Shown: positions 42,630 to 50,541 of the stretch, one piece after another
Layout of the letters: the number at the start of each line of letters is the position of its first letter
Position numbering within the stretch: position 1 is the first letter of the stretch
Source: Geobacteraceae bacterium
GTDB taxonomy: Bacteria > Desulfobacterota > Desulfuromonadia > Geobacterales > Geobacteraceae
Assembly: GCA_029975275.1 (NCBI GenBank)
Contig: JARKPN010000048.1
Span: forward strand, 1-64,000
Reading direction: 5' to 3'
Length of the DNA: 64,000 nt
Notes under the pieces: generated by a model
The model's input: the letters and a program-made list of their open reading frames with translations, nothing else
Databases searched by the model: none
Told to the model about the DNA's origin: nothing
Made by a program: the position numbers and the translations under genes

Positions 42630-42992
42630 GTGAAAGTAGCCTTCACCACATCGGGCACCACTCTGGACGCGCCCATGGACCCGCGCTTCGGCCGCGCGCA
42701 GGGATTTATCGTCTATGATACGGAAAACGATACGTTCGAAGCGGTTGACAACCGGCAGGTCCTGAATTCGGCCCACGGCGCCGGGATTCAGGCGACAGAA
42801 GCGATCGTCCGTCAGGGAGCGGGCTGCGTCGTGACCGGACATTGCGGCCCAAATGCCCACCGGGCGCTGACTGCTGCCGGAATCCGCATTTATTCGACGG
42901 AAGCGCCAACGGTAGCAGAGGCCCTCGAGGCATACCGCGCCGGGGCACTGGACACCCTGAACTCCGCGGATGTGGATGGGCACTGGTCATGA
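42630..42992 (+). CDS. NifX-like/ORP-type metal-cluster carrier
   Basis: 120 residues of the NifX/NafY fold: VAFTTSGTTLDAPMDPRFGR, then AHGAGIQATEAIVRQGAGCV and HCGPNAHRALTAAGIRIYST. It starts with GTG at 42630 after AAAGGAGA. The MDPRFGRA segment is the one seen in the orange protein family, which carries a Mo-Cu cluster in Desulfovibrio. It overlaps the first MinD ATPase by four bases. Metal content is unknown. Confidence 0.85.
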   Translation: MKVAFTTSGTTLDAPMDPRFGRAQGFIVYDTENDTFEAVDNRQVLNSAHGAGIQATEAIVRQGAGCVVTGHCGPNAHRALTAAGIRIYSTEAPTVAEALEAYRAGALDTLNSADVDGHWS

Positions 42993-43849
42993 TTGTTTCC
43001 GTGGCATCCGGCAAAGGAGGAACCGGCAAGACCACGGTTTCTGTGAATCTGGCGCGGACCATTGGCTCCGGCGTGCAGCTGCTGGACTGCGACGTGGAGG
43101 AGCCCAATGCCCATCTGTTTCTCCGGGGAAATGAGACGGGGAGCGACGTCGTCACCATCCCGATTCCCGAGGTTGATGAATCGTTATGTGACGGCTGCGG
43201 TGAGTGCAGCCGGCTGTGCCGCTACCACGCCATCGTGTCATTCGGCTCGACTCCCCTGGTGTTTCCCGATCTGTGTCACGGCTGCGGCGGCTGCGCCCTT
43301 GTGTGTCCCCACGGAGCGATTCGCGAAACCGGAAAGCGTATCGGCGTGGTCGAGACCCGTGATGCGGACGGCATCACCCTGATCCAGGGAAGGCTCGATA
43401 TCGGGGTTGCCATGGCACCCCCCCTGATCCGGGCGGTCAAGGCGCGCTTGAAGACTGGCACTACCGCTATTCTCGATGCCCCGCCGGGCACCTCGTGTCC
43501 GGTCATCGCCACGGTGCGGGGATCGGATTTCGTGGTGCTGGTGACGGAGCCGACGCCGTTCGGGCTCCACGACCTGCGGCTGGCCGTGGACATGATACGG
43601 GAGCTGTCCATACCCTTCGGCGTGGTGGTGAACCGCATGGGAGCGGGCGACGATCGCGTCCATCGCTTTTGTCGCGGCGAGGATATTCCCATCCTCCTGG
43701 AAATACTGGATGACCGGCGCATTGCCGAGGCCTATTCGCGAGGAGAGCTGGTTGTGGATGCTCTGCCTGACCATGCTTCGCATTTCGCTACTCTCCTGTG
43801 GAACATAAGGGAAGAAACAAGAAATACAGGTGGTCAGGCTGAAGGCTGA
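42989..43849 (+). CDS. MinD-family ATPase with inserted ferredoxin domain, first
   Basis: 286 residues. The deviant Walker A VASGKGGTGKTTVSVNLA is at the N-terminus. Two 4Fe-4S motifs (CDGCGECSRLCRYHA, CHGCGGCALVCPHGA) are inserted at residues about 65-110, and the MinD-like FVVLVTEPTPFGLHDL follows. Paired ATPases of this type are encoded with the orange protein and are needed for its complex. They may load clusters using ATP. Co-translated with the NifX-like gene (ATGA). Confidence 0.9.
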   Translation: MIVSVASGKGGTGKTTVSVNLARTIGSGVQLLDCDVEEPNAHLFLRGNETGSDVVTIPIPEVDESLCDGCGECSRLCRYHAIVSFGSTPLVFPDLCHGCGGCALVCPHGAIRETGKRIGVVETRDADGITLIQGRLDIGVAMAPPLIRAVKARLKTGTTAILDAPPGTSCPVIATVRGSDFVVLVTEPTPFGLHDLRLAVDMIRELSIPFGVVVNRMGAGDDRVHRFCRGEDIPILLEILDDRRIAEAYSRGELVVDALPDHASHFATLLWNIREETRNTGGQAEG

Positions 43850-43947
43850 AGGAAATGCACTAGGTTGCTCCTTAATCCTCCAGCCTTTGGTCTTCACTCT
43901 CAACAACTGCGTATTTGCGCATAATAATTGTCTGGGGAAAGTGATCC

Positions 43948-44826
43948 ATGTCCGATTCAACAGTTGAAGAACTGGTAATAATCAGCGGCAAGGGAGGCAC
44001 CGGCAAGACGAGCATTGCGGCCTCCTTTGCCGTGCTCGCCGGGTTTCCGGTGATTGCCGATTGCGATGTGGACGCGGCGGACATGCATCTCATTCTCGCG
44101 CCGAGCGTCCGGGAACGGCACGAATTCCGTTGCGGCAACGAAGCGGTGATTCGCCCGGCCGGTTGCACGGGGTGTGGAAAATGCCTCGAACTATGCAGGT
44201 TCGGGGCGATTGTCGCGGGCGGCGAAGGAGAGGCGTATGTGGTCGACCCGGTGGCCTGCGAGGGATGCGGGGTGTGCGTCCGTTTCTGTCCCGCGCGGGC
44301 CATTGATTTTCCGGAACCCCTGTGCGGGGAATGGATGGTGTCCGAGACCCGCTGCGGCCCCATGGTTCATGCCCGGCTGGGGATCGCGGCGGAGAACTCC
44401 GGCAAGCTGGTGTCCACCGTGCGCCGCGAGGCGCGACGGCTGGCCGGGGAGAACGGCAGCAGACTGGTTCTCGTGGACGGGCCGCCCGGCATCGGGTGCC
44501 CGGTGATCGCCTCCATGACCGGGACGTCACAGGCGTTGGTGGTAACAGAGCCCACGGTTTCCGGAGAGCACGACCTGGAGCGGGTGCTGAAGCTGGCGCG
44601 GCACTTCGGGATTCCGGCATCTGTGTGCGTGAACAAGTGGGACCTGAACCCTGGAATGACGGAGCGGATAGAGGCGTTGACGGTTCGCTCTGGTGCGCGC
44701 ATCGCCGGTCGTATCCGCTATGACCGGGGCGTGACGTTGGCCCAGATGCAGGAAAAGGCCGTGGTGGAGACCGACACCCCTGCTGCGGATGATATCCGGC
44801 GGGTCTGGGACTCGCTCGGCCTGTAA
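43948..44826 (+). CDS. MinD-family ATPase with inserted ferredoxin domain, second
   Basis: 292 residues. Walker A IISGKGGTGKTSIAASFA, 4Fe-4S motifs CTGCGKCLELCRFGA and CEGCGVCVRFCPARA, and QALVVTEPTVSGEHDLER, as in the first ATPase. The two probably form a heterodimer. Ninety-eight bases separate them, with another GGCTGAAGG hairpin (43837-43895) in the gap. Confidence 0.9.
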   Translation: MSDSTVEELVIISGKGGTGKTSIAASFAVLAGFPVIADCDVDAADMHLILAPSVRERHEFRCGNEAVIRPAGCTGCGKCLELCRFGAIVAGGEGEAYVVDPVACEGCGVCVRFCPARAIDFPEPLCGEWMVSETRCGPMVHARLGIAAENSGKLVSTVRREARRLAGENGSRLVLVDGPPGIGCPVIASMTGTSQALVVTEPTVSGEHDLERVLKLARHFGIPASVCVNKWDLNPGMTERIEALTVRSGARIAGRIRYDRGVTLAQMQEKAVVETDTPAADDIRRVWDSLGL

Positions 44827-44854
44827 ATACAATTCATTGAAAAGGAGCAGAGAG

Positions 44855-45757
44855 ATGACAGAGCAGTATGGTTGCCGGGGAGAGAGTGCCCCGGGCAATC
44901 AGGGTAAAAGGGACGAAAGGTCCGGAATCGAGGAGGCGCTGGAGCGCATCGGGCACAAGATCATCGTGCTGTCCGGAAAAGGGGGGGTCGGTAAAAGCAC
45001 CGTGGCGGTCAATCTGGCGGTATCGCTCGGCATGGCCGGCTATCGGGTCGGCCTGATGGATGTGGATATCCACGGGCCGAGCGTCCCCAAGATGCTGGGT
45101 CTCGAAGGGACCGTCATGCTTTCGTCCGAACGGGGCAAGCTGCTCCCGGCCGACCTGGGCGGTCTCAAGGTCATGTCCATCGGGTTCCTCCTCCCCGGAG
45201 AAGCCGAGGCGGTCATCTGGAGGGGGCCTGCCAAGGCGTCCGCCATCAGGCAGTTCGTGGGTGAAGTGGAGTGGGGGGACCTGGACTACCTGGTGATTGA
45301 CTGCCCTCCCGGCACCGGCGACGAACCGCTGACGGTGATCCAGACCCTGGAGCAGATCGACGGCGCCGTGGTGGTCACTACCCCCCAGGACGTGGCGCTT
45401 TCGGACGTGCGCAAATCCATCAGTTTCTGTGGCCAGTTGAACCTGCCGGTCCTCGGGGTGGTGGAGAACATGAGCGGTCTGGTCTGCCCCCGCTGTGGCG
45501 ATACGGTCGAGGTGTTCAAGAGCGGCGGCGGCGAGGCCATGGCCCGGGAGATGAAGGTTCCTTTTCTCGGCAGGGTGCCCATGGATCCCGCCGTAGTCAG
45601 CGCGGGGGACGACGGCAAGCCCTATGCCTACCACTATGAGAAAACCCCCTTCAGCAAGGCCTTTGCCGATATCGTTAACCTGATACTGGATAAAACCGCA
45701 ACCGGAAATGAAAGAAAGGAGACGAAGCATGATGCGCGTTGCCATACCCGTCTGTGA
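44855..45757 (+). CDS. mrp: Mrp/NBP35-type Fe-S carrier ATPase
   Basis: 300 residues. Walker A IIVLSGKGGVGKSTVAVNLA, switch regions DVDIHGPSVPKMLG and LIDCPPGTGDEPLT-like LVIDCPPGTGDEPLTVIQTL, and the cluster CPRC in VCPRCGDTVEVF. Such ATPases transiently hold and deliver 4Fe-4S clusters. In the ORP context an Mrp-like protein is also present. Its last 29 bases overlap the next gene in another frame. Confidence 0.92.
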   Translation: MTEQYGCRGESAPGNQGKRDERSGIEEALERIGHKIIVLSGKGGVGKSTVAVNLAVSLGMAGYRVGLMDVDIHGPSVPKMLGLEGTVMLSSERGKLLPADLGGLKVMSIGFLLPGEAEAVIWRGPAKASAIRQFVGEVEWGDLDYLVIDCPPGTGDEPLTVIQTLEQIDGAVVVTTPQDVALSDVRKSISFCGQLNLPVLGVVENMSGLVCPRCGDTVEVFKSGGGEAMAREMKVPFLGRVPMDPAVVSAGDDGKPYAYHYEKTPFSKAFADIVNLILDKTATGNERKETKHDARCHTRL

Positions 45758-46070
45758 AGGAGTCCTGTCCATGCACTTCGGACACTGCGAGAAATTTGCC
45801 CTGGTTGACGTGGACCCGGACCTGATGGCCATTGTGGGGACCACGTCAATCGATCCTCCCCCCCATCAACCGGGGCTGCTTCCGGGGTGGCTCGCCGAAC
45901 GCGGCGTCAACCTGGTCATCGCCGGGGGGATGGGAGGCCGGGCCCAGCAGCTTTTTGCGGAAGCAGGAGTGAAGGTCATTGTCGGCGCCCCTTCCGCTGA
46001 TCCGGAATCGGTGGTAATGGATTACCTGTCCGGCAGCCTGGTCCCCGGCGCCAACGTCTGCGACCACTGA
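45729..46070 (+). CDS. Second NifX-like protein of the cluster
   Basis: 113 residues: MMRVAIPVCEGVLSMHFGHC, then FALVDVDPDLMAIVG and GVNLVIAGGMGGRAQQLFAE. The SMHFGHC segment replaces the usual SxHFGxx and adds a Cys beside the His. A likely acceptor of a metal cluster, partner of the one at 42630. It starts inside the mrp gene, with AAAGGAG ahead. The 238 bases to the next gene hold only a weak 53-codon frame, which I do not support. Confidence 0.85.
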   Translation: MMRVAIPVCEGVLSMHFGHCEKFALVDVDPDLMAIVGTTSIDPPPHQPGLLPGWLAERGVNLVIAGGMGGRAQQLFAEAGVKVIVGAPSADPESVVMDYLSGSLVPGANVCDH

Positions 46071-46308
46071 CTGGAAGAGGTCATGGTCCACGGGAAGGGC
46101 ATCCCCCGAGGGTGCCCCGACGTAAAGCGATGTCATAATGAAACCGGACGATAAAATCGTTCATTATCCAGCGGCTGTTGTGGCTCTACGAGCCGGCACA
46201 CACCCTGGAGGACTCAGAAACCGGACGCCTGCCGAAGCCTTCTTGCGCGGAGAACATGTCATGACGGTTTATGGCACGGCGCGTGAATCCGGATAGCGCG
46301 GATACCGG

Positions 46309-46725
46309 ATGGACAAGGAGATAAATCGGATGTATCCCGCAATCGTCATGGAACATTTCCTCAATCCGCGGAATATCGGGGTGATTGAGGATGCGGAAGT
46401 AGTCATCCAGGTTGGAGACCCTGCCTGCGGGGACAGTCTCCTCCTTTTTCTCAAAATCGAAAACAACGTCGTTTTCGACGCGAAATTCCGGATCAAGGGG
46501 TGCGGTGCAGCGATCGCGACCTCTTCCATGACCACGGAAATGGTAAAGGGGATGACTTTGGAAGAGGCGCTTGCGCTGACGAATGAGCAGGTCGCCGAGG
46601 CACTGGGCGGCCTGCCGGAAGAAAAGATGCACTGCTCGTCGCTTGTAGTTGGCGCGGTTCACACGGGAATTTTGAGATATATTTCACCTCCGGAGGAGTA
46701 TTCCGATAAAAGGAGGAAAAGATGA
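46309..46725 (+). CDS. NifU/IscU-like Fe-S scaffold
   Basis: 138 residues. The three scaffold cysteines are in VGDPACGDSLLLFLKIENN, IKGCGAAIATSSM and KMHCSSLVVGAV. It builds and donates Fe-S clusters. It lacks the NifU C-terminal domain. In this operon it can supply the Mrp and ferredoxin-MinD ATPases. An earlier Met is unlikely; ATG 46309 follows a modest GGATA and the Met eight codons on (46330) is an alternative start. It overlaps the next gene (ATGA). Confidence 0.9.
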   Translation: MDKEINRMYPAIVMEHFLNPRNIGVIEDAEVVIQVGDPACGDSLLLFLKIENNVVFDAKFRIKGCGAAIATSSMTTEMVKGMTLEEALALTNEQVAEALGGLPEEKMHCSSLVVGAVHTGILRYISPPEEYSDKRRKR

Positions 46726-47162
46726 GAACGATCATATGGTTGGCGGCGGCTCTGGTGGTACTGTTTTTGGGTTCGTCCGTATTCGCCCAGCCCTGGCGCG
46801 GCAGCGGGGGGTGGGGGATGGGAGGTTCCTATCAGCGGATGTATGATCCGGCAACGGTGGAGACCGTCTCCGGAGAGGTAACGGCGGTCGAGCAGATGGC
46901 CCCCGTGAAGGGGATGCGGTACGGCATCCACCTGATGCTGAAGACGGAGAAAGAGACTATATCGGTCCACCTGGGTCCGGGCTGGTTCATCGAACGCCAG
47001 GACATCAGGATCGAAAAGGGTGACAAAGTTCAGGTGACAGGTTCGCGGGTGACCGTTGCGGGAAAACCGGCCATTATAGCCGCCGAGGTGGTGAAGGGGA
47101 AAGATCGGCTGTTGCTCAGGGACAAGGTCGGCATTCCGGCTTGGAGCGGCTGGAGAAGATAG
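46722..47162 (+). CDS. Exported OB-fold protein
   Basis: 146 residues with a signal peptide (IIWLAAALVVLFLGSSVFA). A domain follows with TVETVSGEVTAVEQMAPVKG, LMLKTEKETISVHLGPGWFI and KVQVTGSRVTVAGKPAIIAA, repeating beta strands as in bacterial OB-fold periplasmic proteins. Its presence at the end of a metal-cluster operon is unexplained. AAAGGAGG ribosome site. Confidence 0.75.
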   Translation: MRTIIWLAAALVVLFLGSSVFAQPWRGSGGWGMGGSYQRMYDPATVETVSGEVTAVEQMAPVKGMRYGIHLMLKTEKETISVHLGPGWFIERQDIRIEKGDKVQVTGSRVTVAGKPAIIAAEVVKGKDRLLLRDKVGIPAWSGWRR

Positions 47163-47276
47163 GCCGAATCGGATGGAACCGGCCTCACTTCATTGCAAAC
47201 AGCCCGCCGATTTGCTATTCTGCCGGAACGGCGTGCCCGGTGACCGGAGCCGCCGTACGTACTCCAAAGGAACTTT

Positions 47277-48035
47277 ATGAACTACCTGACCGGATGTCTG
47301 GTCTGCGGCGCGGAGTTGTCCTATTCGCGTCGTTACACGTCCAGGACCTGCTACTACTGCGGCGTTACCCAGGAGACCAACGCCTCCTGCAGCGAGGGGC
47401 ACTACGTCTGTGACTCCTGTCACAACGGGACGGCCAACGACCTGATCGAAAGGTACTGCGGCAATACCGGTTCCACGTCCCCGTTGTCGATGGCGCTGAC
47501 GTTGATGAAGAATCCGGCCGTGAAGATGCACGGTCCGGAGCATCATTTCCTCGTTCCCGCAGTTCTGCTCGCGGCCTGCCGTAACCTGAACGGCACCGAC
47601 AAAAGCGGCGTGGCGGAAAAGATACGGCAGGCGCGGATCAGGGCGGAGGAGGTGAAGGGCGGTTTCTGCGGCTTCCAGGGTGCCTGCGGCGCGGCTATCG
47701 GCGCCGGGATCTTCATGAGCCTGATGACCGGCGCCACCCCCCTGTCGGACCGGGAGCGGGTGCTCTCCAACCTTATCACTGCCGACTGCCTCAGGGCCAT
47801 CGCCGACAACGGCGGGGCCCGCTGCTGCAAGCGCGCATCGTTCCGCGCCATTCTTACGGCAACGGAATTCGTCCGGAGGGAGTTGGGGATCGACCTGCCG
47901 GTCGAGTGGCCTCCCGCCTGCGCCTTTACGGAGCTGAACCGGGAATGCCTGCTGGAGAGATGCGCATTTTACGACATCGGACAAGAAGTGACTCAGAACG
48001 TACTGTTGCAAGGAGAAACAAAGGAATGTCCGTAG
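47277..48035 (+). CDS. DUF5714 protein
   Basis: 252 residues with a Cys-rich start CLVCGAELSYSRRYTSRTCY, then CGVTQETNASCSEGHYVCDSC, followed by a helical part with FCGFQGACGAAIGAGIFMS. This is the DUF5714 pattern. The cysteine groups should bind zinc or an Fe-S cluster. It overlaps the next C_GCAxxG_C_C gene, and the same pair is common in methanogens and Deltaproteobacteria. Function unknown. Confidence 0.85.
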   Translation: MNYLTGCLVCGAELSYSRRYTSRTCYYCGVTQETNASCSEGHYVCDSCHNGTANDLIERYCGNTGSTSPLSMALTLMKNPAVKMHGPEHHFLVPAVLLAACRNLNGTDKSGVAEKIRQARIRAEEVKGGFCGFQGACGAAIGAGIFMSLMTGATPLSDRERVLSNLITADCLRAIADNGGARCCKRASFRAILTATEFVRRELGIDLPVEWPPACAFTELNRECLLERCAFYDIGQEVTQNVLLQGETKECP

Positions 48036-48373
48036 AAACCGCCGTACACTCCTATACCAAAGAACGCCTCAACTGCGCCCAGAGCATCCTGAAGGCCTTC
48101 GGGCACAGAAAGGACATGACCCGGAACGAAATAGACGCGGCCCAGGCGCTGGGCGGCGGCAAGGCGGCCGGCGGCGTGTGCGGCGCACTCCATGCCGCCC
48201 TGCTGCTGCTCGACGGCCCGGAAAAGAAGCAGGCATTCCGCGAAGCCTTTGTGGAACGTGCCGGTTCTGAACTGTGCCGAGAGATCCGGGCCATGAAAAT
48301 CATCAATTGCGCGCAGTGCGTCGAACTTGCCGCCGGGCTGCTGGATGAGGGGTTTGCGGCAAATGCGGTGTGA
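48026..48373 (+). CDS. C_GCAxxG_C_C-type redox protein
   Basis: 115 residues. Cysteines are in LNCAQSILKAFG, GGVCGALHAALLLL and the last pair INCAQCVELAAGL, typical of C_GCAxxG_C_C (PF09719). Relatives may be thiol or electron-transfer proteins. Starts inside the DUF5714 gene after AAAGGA. The motif is C..GG..CGAL here instead of the strict GCAxxG, a variant. Confidence 0.85.
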   Translation: MSVETAVHSYTKERLNCAQSILKAFGHRKDMTRNEIDAAQALGGGKAAGGVCGALHAALLLLDGPEKKQAFREAFVERAGSELCREIRAMKIINCAQCVELAAGLLDEGFAANAV

Positions 48374-48426
48374 AGAAATGATGAGCGGATAGCTCGGCAG
48401 ACAACTATCTTTAATGGAGGGTGAAC

Positions 48427-49182
48427 ATGACATTGGCTATACAGAACCGTTTGCTGGAACACTTGAGACCCCAAGCCGGGGGTGCCGTCGTCGCCGATGT
48501 GCGCATCGGGCTGGGGTATACCGCCGTGCGGCTTGAGAGCGGCCACGCCGGGGTTGCCTGGACCCCCCAGTCCGACGCCCCCTGCTGCACCCATTTTCAA
48601 CAGGCCGGGACCCTGGCCGTCCGTCCGGCCGGGGATCTGCTGGAATTCCTGGCCGACGAAAAGTCCGGCCTGGCGCGGGCGGTGGGTCTGGCAACGGCCA
48701 ACGCCCTTCTCGCGGCCCTCCCGCAGCCACCCACCTCGAAGGAGGAGGTCATCTCCTCGCTCGACATCACCCCAGGGGACAGGGTGGCCATGGTCGGCTA
48801 TTTCGGTCCGATTGTCGGCCAGCTTCGCAAGATCGGCTGCCAACTCGACATCATCGAGCTGAATCCGCACCCCGGCGAAACCATTACCCCGGAACAGGGG
48901 CGCGAGGCCCTGGCGGCCTGCTCGGTCGCCATCCTTACCGGCACATCGCTCATCAACGGCACCTGCGACGGGCTTCTGGCCGTTCTGGGCAGTCCGCGTG
49001 CCGCCGTGCTCCTGGGTCCATCGTCACCGCTCTGTCCGTCGGTATTCAAGGGGACCGGAGTAACCCATGTGGCCGGTTCGCGGGTGCGGGACGCCGAAGC
49101 CGTGCTGCGCGTCGTCTCGGAAGGGGGAGGCACCATGCTCATGAAACGGTACCTGGCTTTCGAAACGGTGCTGACCGACTGA
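48427..49182 (+). CDS. DUF364 protein of the ORP-like cluster
   Basis: 251 residues. The C-terminal DUF364 half contains MVGYFGPIVGQLRKIGCQLD, AILTGTSLINGTCDGLLAVL and GVTHVAGSRVRDAEAVLRVV, with a DUF4213 part ahead. ATG 48427 after GGAGGG. The family may chelate or insert a metal. Compare with the island copy at 25862, which has TGSSVVNGT in the same position. It shows DUF364 going with NifX-like proteins a second time in this window. Confidence 0.85.
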   Translation: MTLAIQNRLLEHLRPQAGGAVVADVRIGLGYTAVRLESGHAGVAWTPQSDAPCCTHFQQAGTLAVRPAGDLLEFLADEKSGLARAVGLATANALLAALPQPPTSKEEVISSLDITPGDRVAMVGYFGPIVGQLRKIGCQLDIIELNPHPGETITPEQGREALAACSVAILTGTSLINGTCDGLLAVLGSPRAAVLLGPSSPLCPSVFKGTGVTHVAGSRVRDAEAVLRVVSEGGGTMLMKRYLAFETVLTD

Positions 49183-49314
49183 CATTCCAGCCGGGGTGAG
49201 GTTGCCCGACGAAGTTCACCCGGCTTCACCGGCGCCTGTACGGGGCGACGTTTACCTCCGGCACGCCGCCTGCCCGGCGTCGGGACGTGAGGGATACAGG
49301 AAGGAGTCATCTAC

Positions 49315-49713
49315 ATGCCACGCGGACAATGCCGTCGCCACGGCCAGGAACGTCCCTGCTCGTGCGGGATGGGGAACCTCTATCGATTCGTTGAGCCGGT
49401 TACCCTGTACCTGCTCAGGATCCGTGGCCGGACCCACGGCTACGATCTGGTGGGGGCGCTGAACGACAATGCCCTGACCGACTCGCACATCGAGCCGGGC
49501 GCCCTCTACCGGACGCTCCGCAGGCTTGAGGAAAACGGCTTCGTGGTATCCGCCTGGGACGTGAGCGGTGGCGGGCCGGCGCGGAGGGTTTACGAGCTGA
49601 CGCCCGCAGGGGAGGAGCATCTCCGGGAGTGGCTGGCGGTGCTGGAGCGCCTCTCGGGCTCCCTGACCAGGTTCGTGAAGGATATCCGCGCGACCCTGGG
49701 GGATGGACCTTAG
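49315..49713 (+). CDS. PadR-family regulator with Cys-rich N-terminus
   Basis: 132 residues. A short leader CRRHGQERPCSCG is followed by a PadR winged helix: LYLLRIRGRTHGYDLVGALN, then EPGALYRTLRRLEENGFVVS and RRVYELTPAGEEHL. The leader cysteines and histidine could sense a metal or redox state. It ends the ORP-like operon and may be the regulator that binds the palindrome 41790-41808; DUF134 is the other candidate. Confidence 0.88.
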   Translation: MPRGQCRRHGQERPCSCGMGNLYRFVEPVTLYLLRIRGRTHGYDLVGALNDNALTDSHIEPGALYRTLRRLEENGFVVSAWDVSGGGPARRVYELTPAGEEHLREWLAVLERLSGSLTRFVKDIRATLGDGP

Positions 49714-49793
49714 GCTACCAGTCAACCCTTTCCAGGCCCCATCGTGTCCGGATGCGGCGTTCGATGATCCAAAAGGCGTGAAAGGAGAGTAAG

Positions 49794-50156
49794 CTATTTC
49801 GAGAAAAGTATCTTGAGGGAAACCAGCAGCAACACGGCGCCGAAAAATTTTTCCAGATAAAACCTGGGCAGGGAGATTGCCAGCTTGGCGCCGAAATACC
49901 CCCCCAGGAGAAAGCCGAGGCAGATGATGGAGGCGGCCTTCAGGTCCACGTATCCGTTGGTGTAGTACGCCCAGGCGGCCATTATGCCGATGGGGGGGAC
50001 CATGAGGGCGATGGCTGTCCCCTGGGCCGCGTGCTGGGAGAAACCGAACAGTATCACCAGCGCCGGTACGATCACGATTCCCCCGCCGATCCCCACCAGT
50101 CCGCTCATTACCCCCGCGACCAGACCCAGTACGATATATGCCGGAAAAAGTTCCAT
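49794..50156 (-). CDS. Half-length TauE/SafE (DUF81) permease
   Basis: 120 residues with four helices (AYIVLGLVAGVMSGLVGIGG, VIVPALVILFGFSQHAAQGT, AAWAYYTNGYVDLKAASIIC, FFGAVLLLVSLKILF). The GLVGIGGGIVIVPAL is the TauE/SafE signature. Full members have about 250 residues and two such halves, so this works as a dimer if functional. Substrate may be sulfonate, sulfite or a C2 compound. It is on the opposite strand to the ORP cluster. Confidence 0.85.
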   Translation of the reverse strand: MELFPAYIVLGLVAGVMSGLVGIGGGIVIVPALVILFGFSQHAAQGTAIALMVPPIGIMAAWAYYTNGYVDLKAASIICLGFLLGGYFGAKLAISLPRFYLEKFFGAVLLLVSLKILFSK

Positions 50157-50541
50157 GTGGTGTCTTCCTTCCCCAAACGTCGGGTTTCCGTGAACGCATG
50201 ACTCGAGGCGGCAATCAATCCGCGAGTCAATGAATTTTTGTAATATACCGGAGGTCGGCCCGGGAAGAAAGCCAAAATTCGCCGAGCGGTGAAAAGGCCG
50301 TTCCCGAATGTGTCGCGCAACGGCTGCCGGGAAACGCCGCGCATTGTGGAGCGCGGTTTTTTCTGGTACCCTTGAAACCGTTTCACCGTCCGGCCCGGGA
50401 GGTGGGAAAGTCATCGTGAGATGGAACGCCGTGAAAGAGGTAGACGCCTCCATCATCGGGTGCCGGATGACGGGGGCCTGCTCCGGACCCGACGTTTCAT
50501 TCGTGAGTCCCGGCCGGTAAATCCGATAGACAGGGGAAAAC
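50157..50541. other. Intergenic region between divergent genes
   Basis: No gene could be supported. Plus-strand frames here (for example 50308-50520) have no ribosome site or family likeness. It should hold the promoters of the TauE half-permease and the CPA2 antiporter. Confidence 0.4.

Noticed and set aside
46138-46299. 53-codon plus-strand frame between NifX-like and NifU-like genes
   Set aside because: No ribosome site and no family likeness; probably chance.
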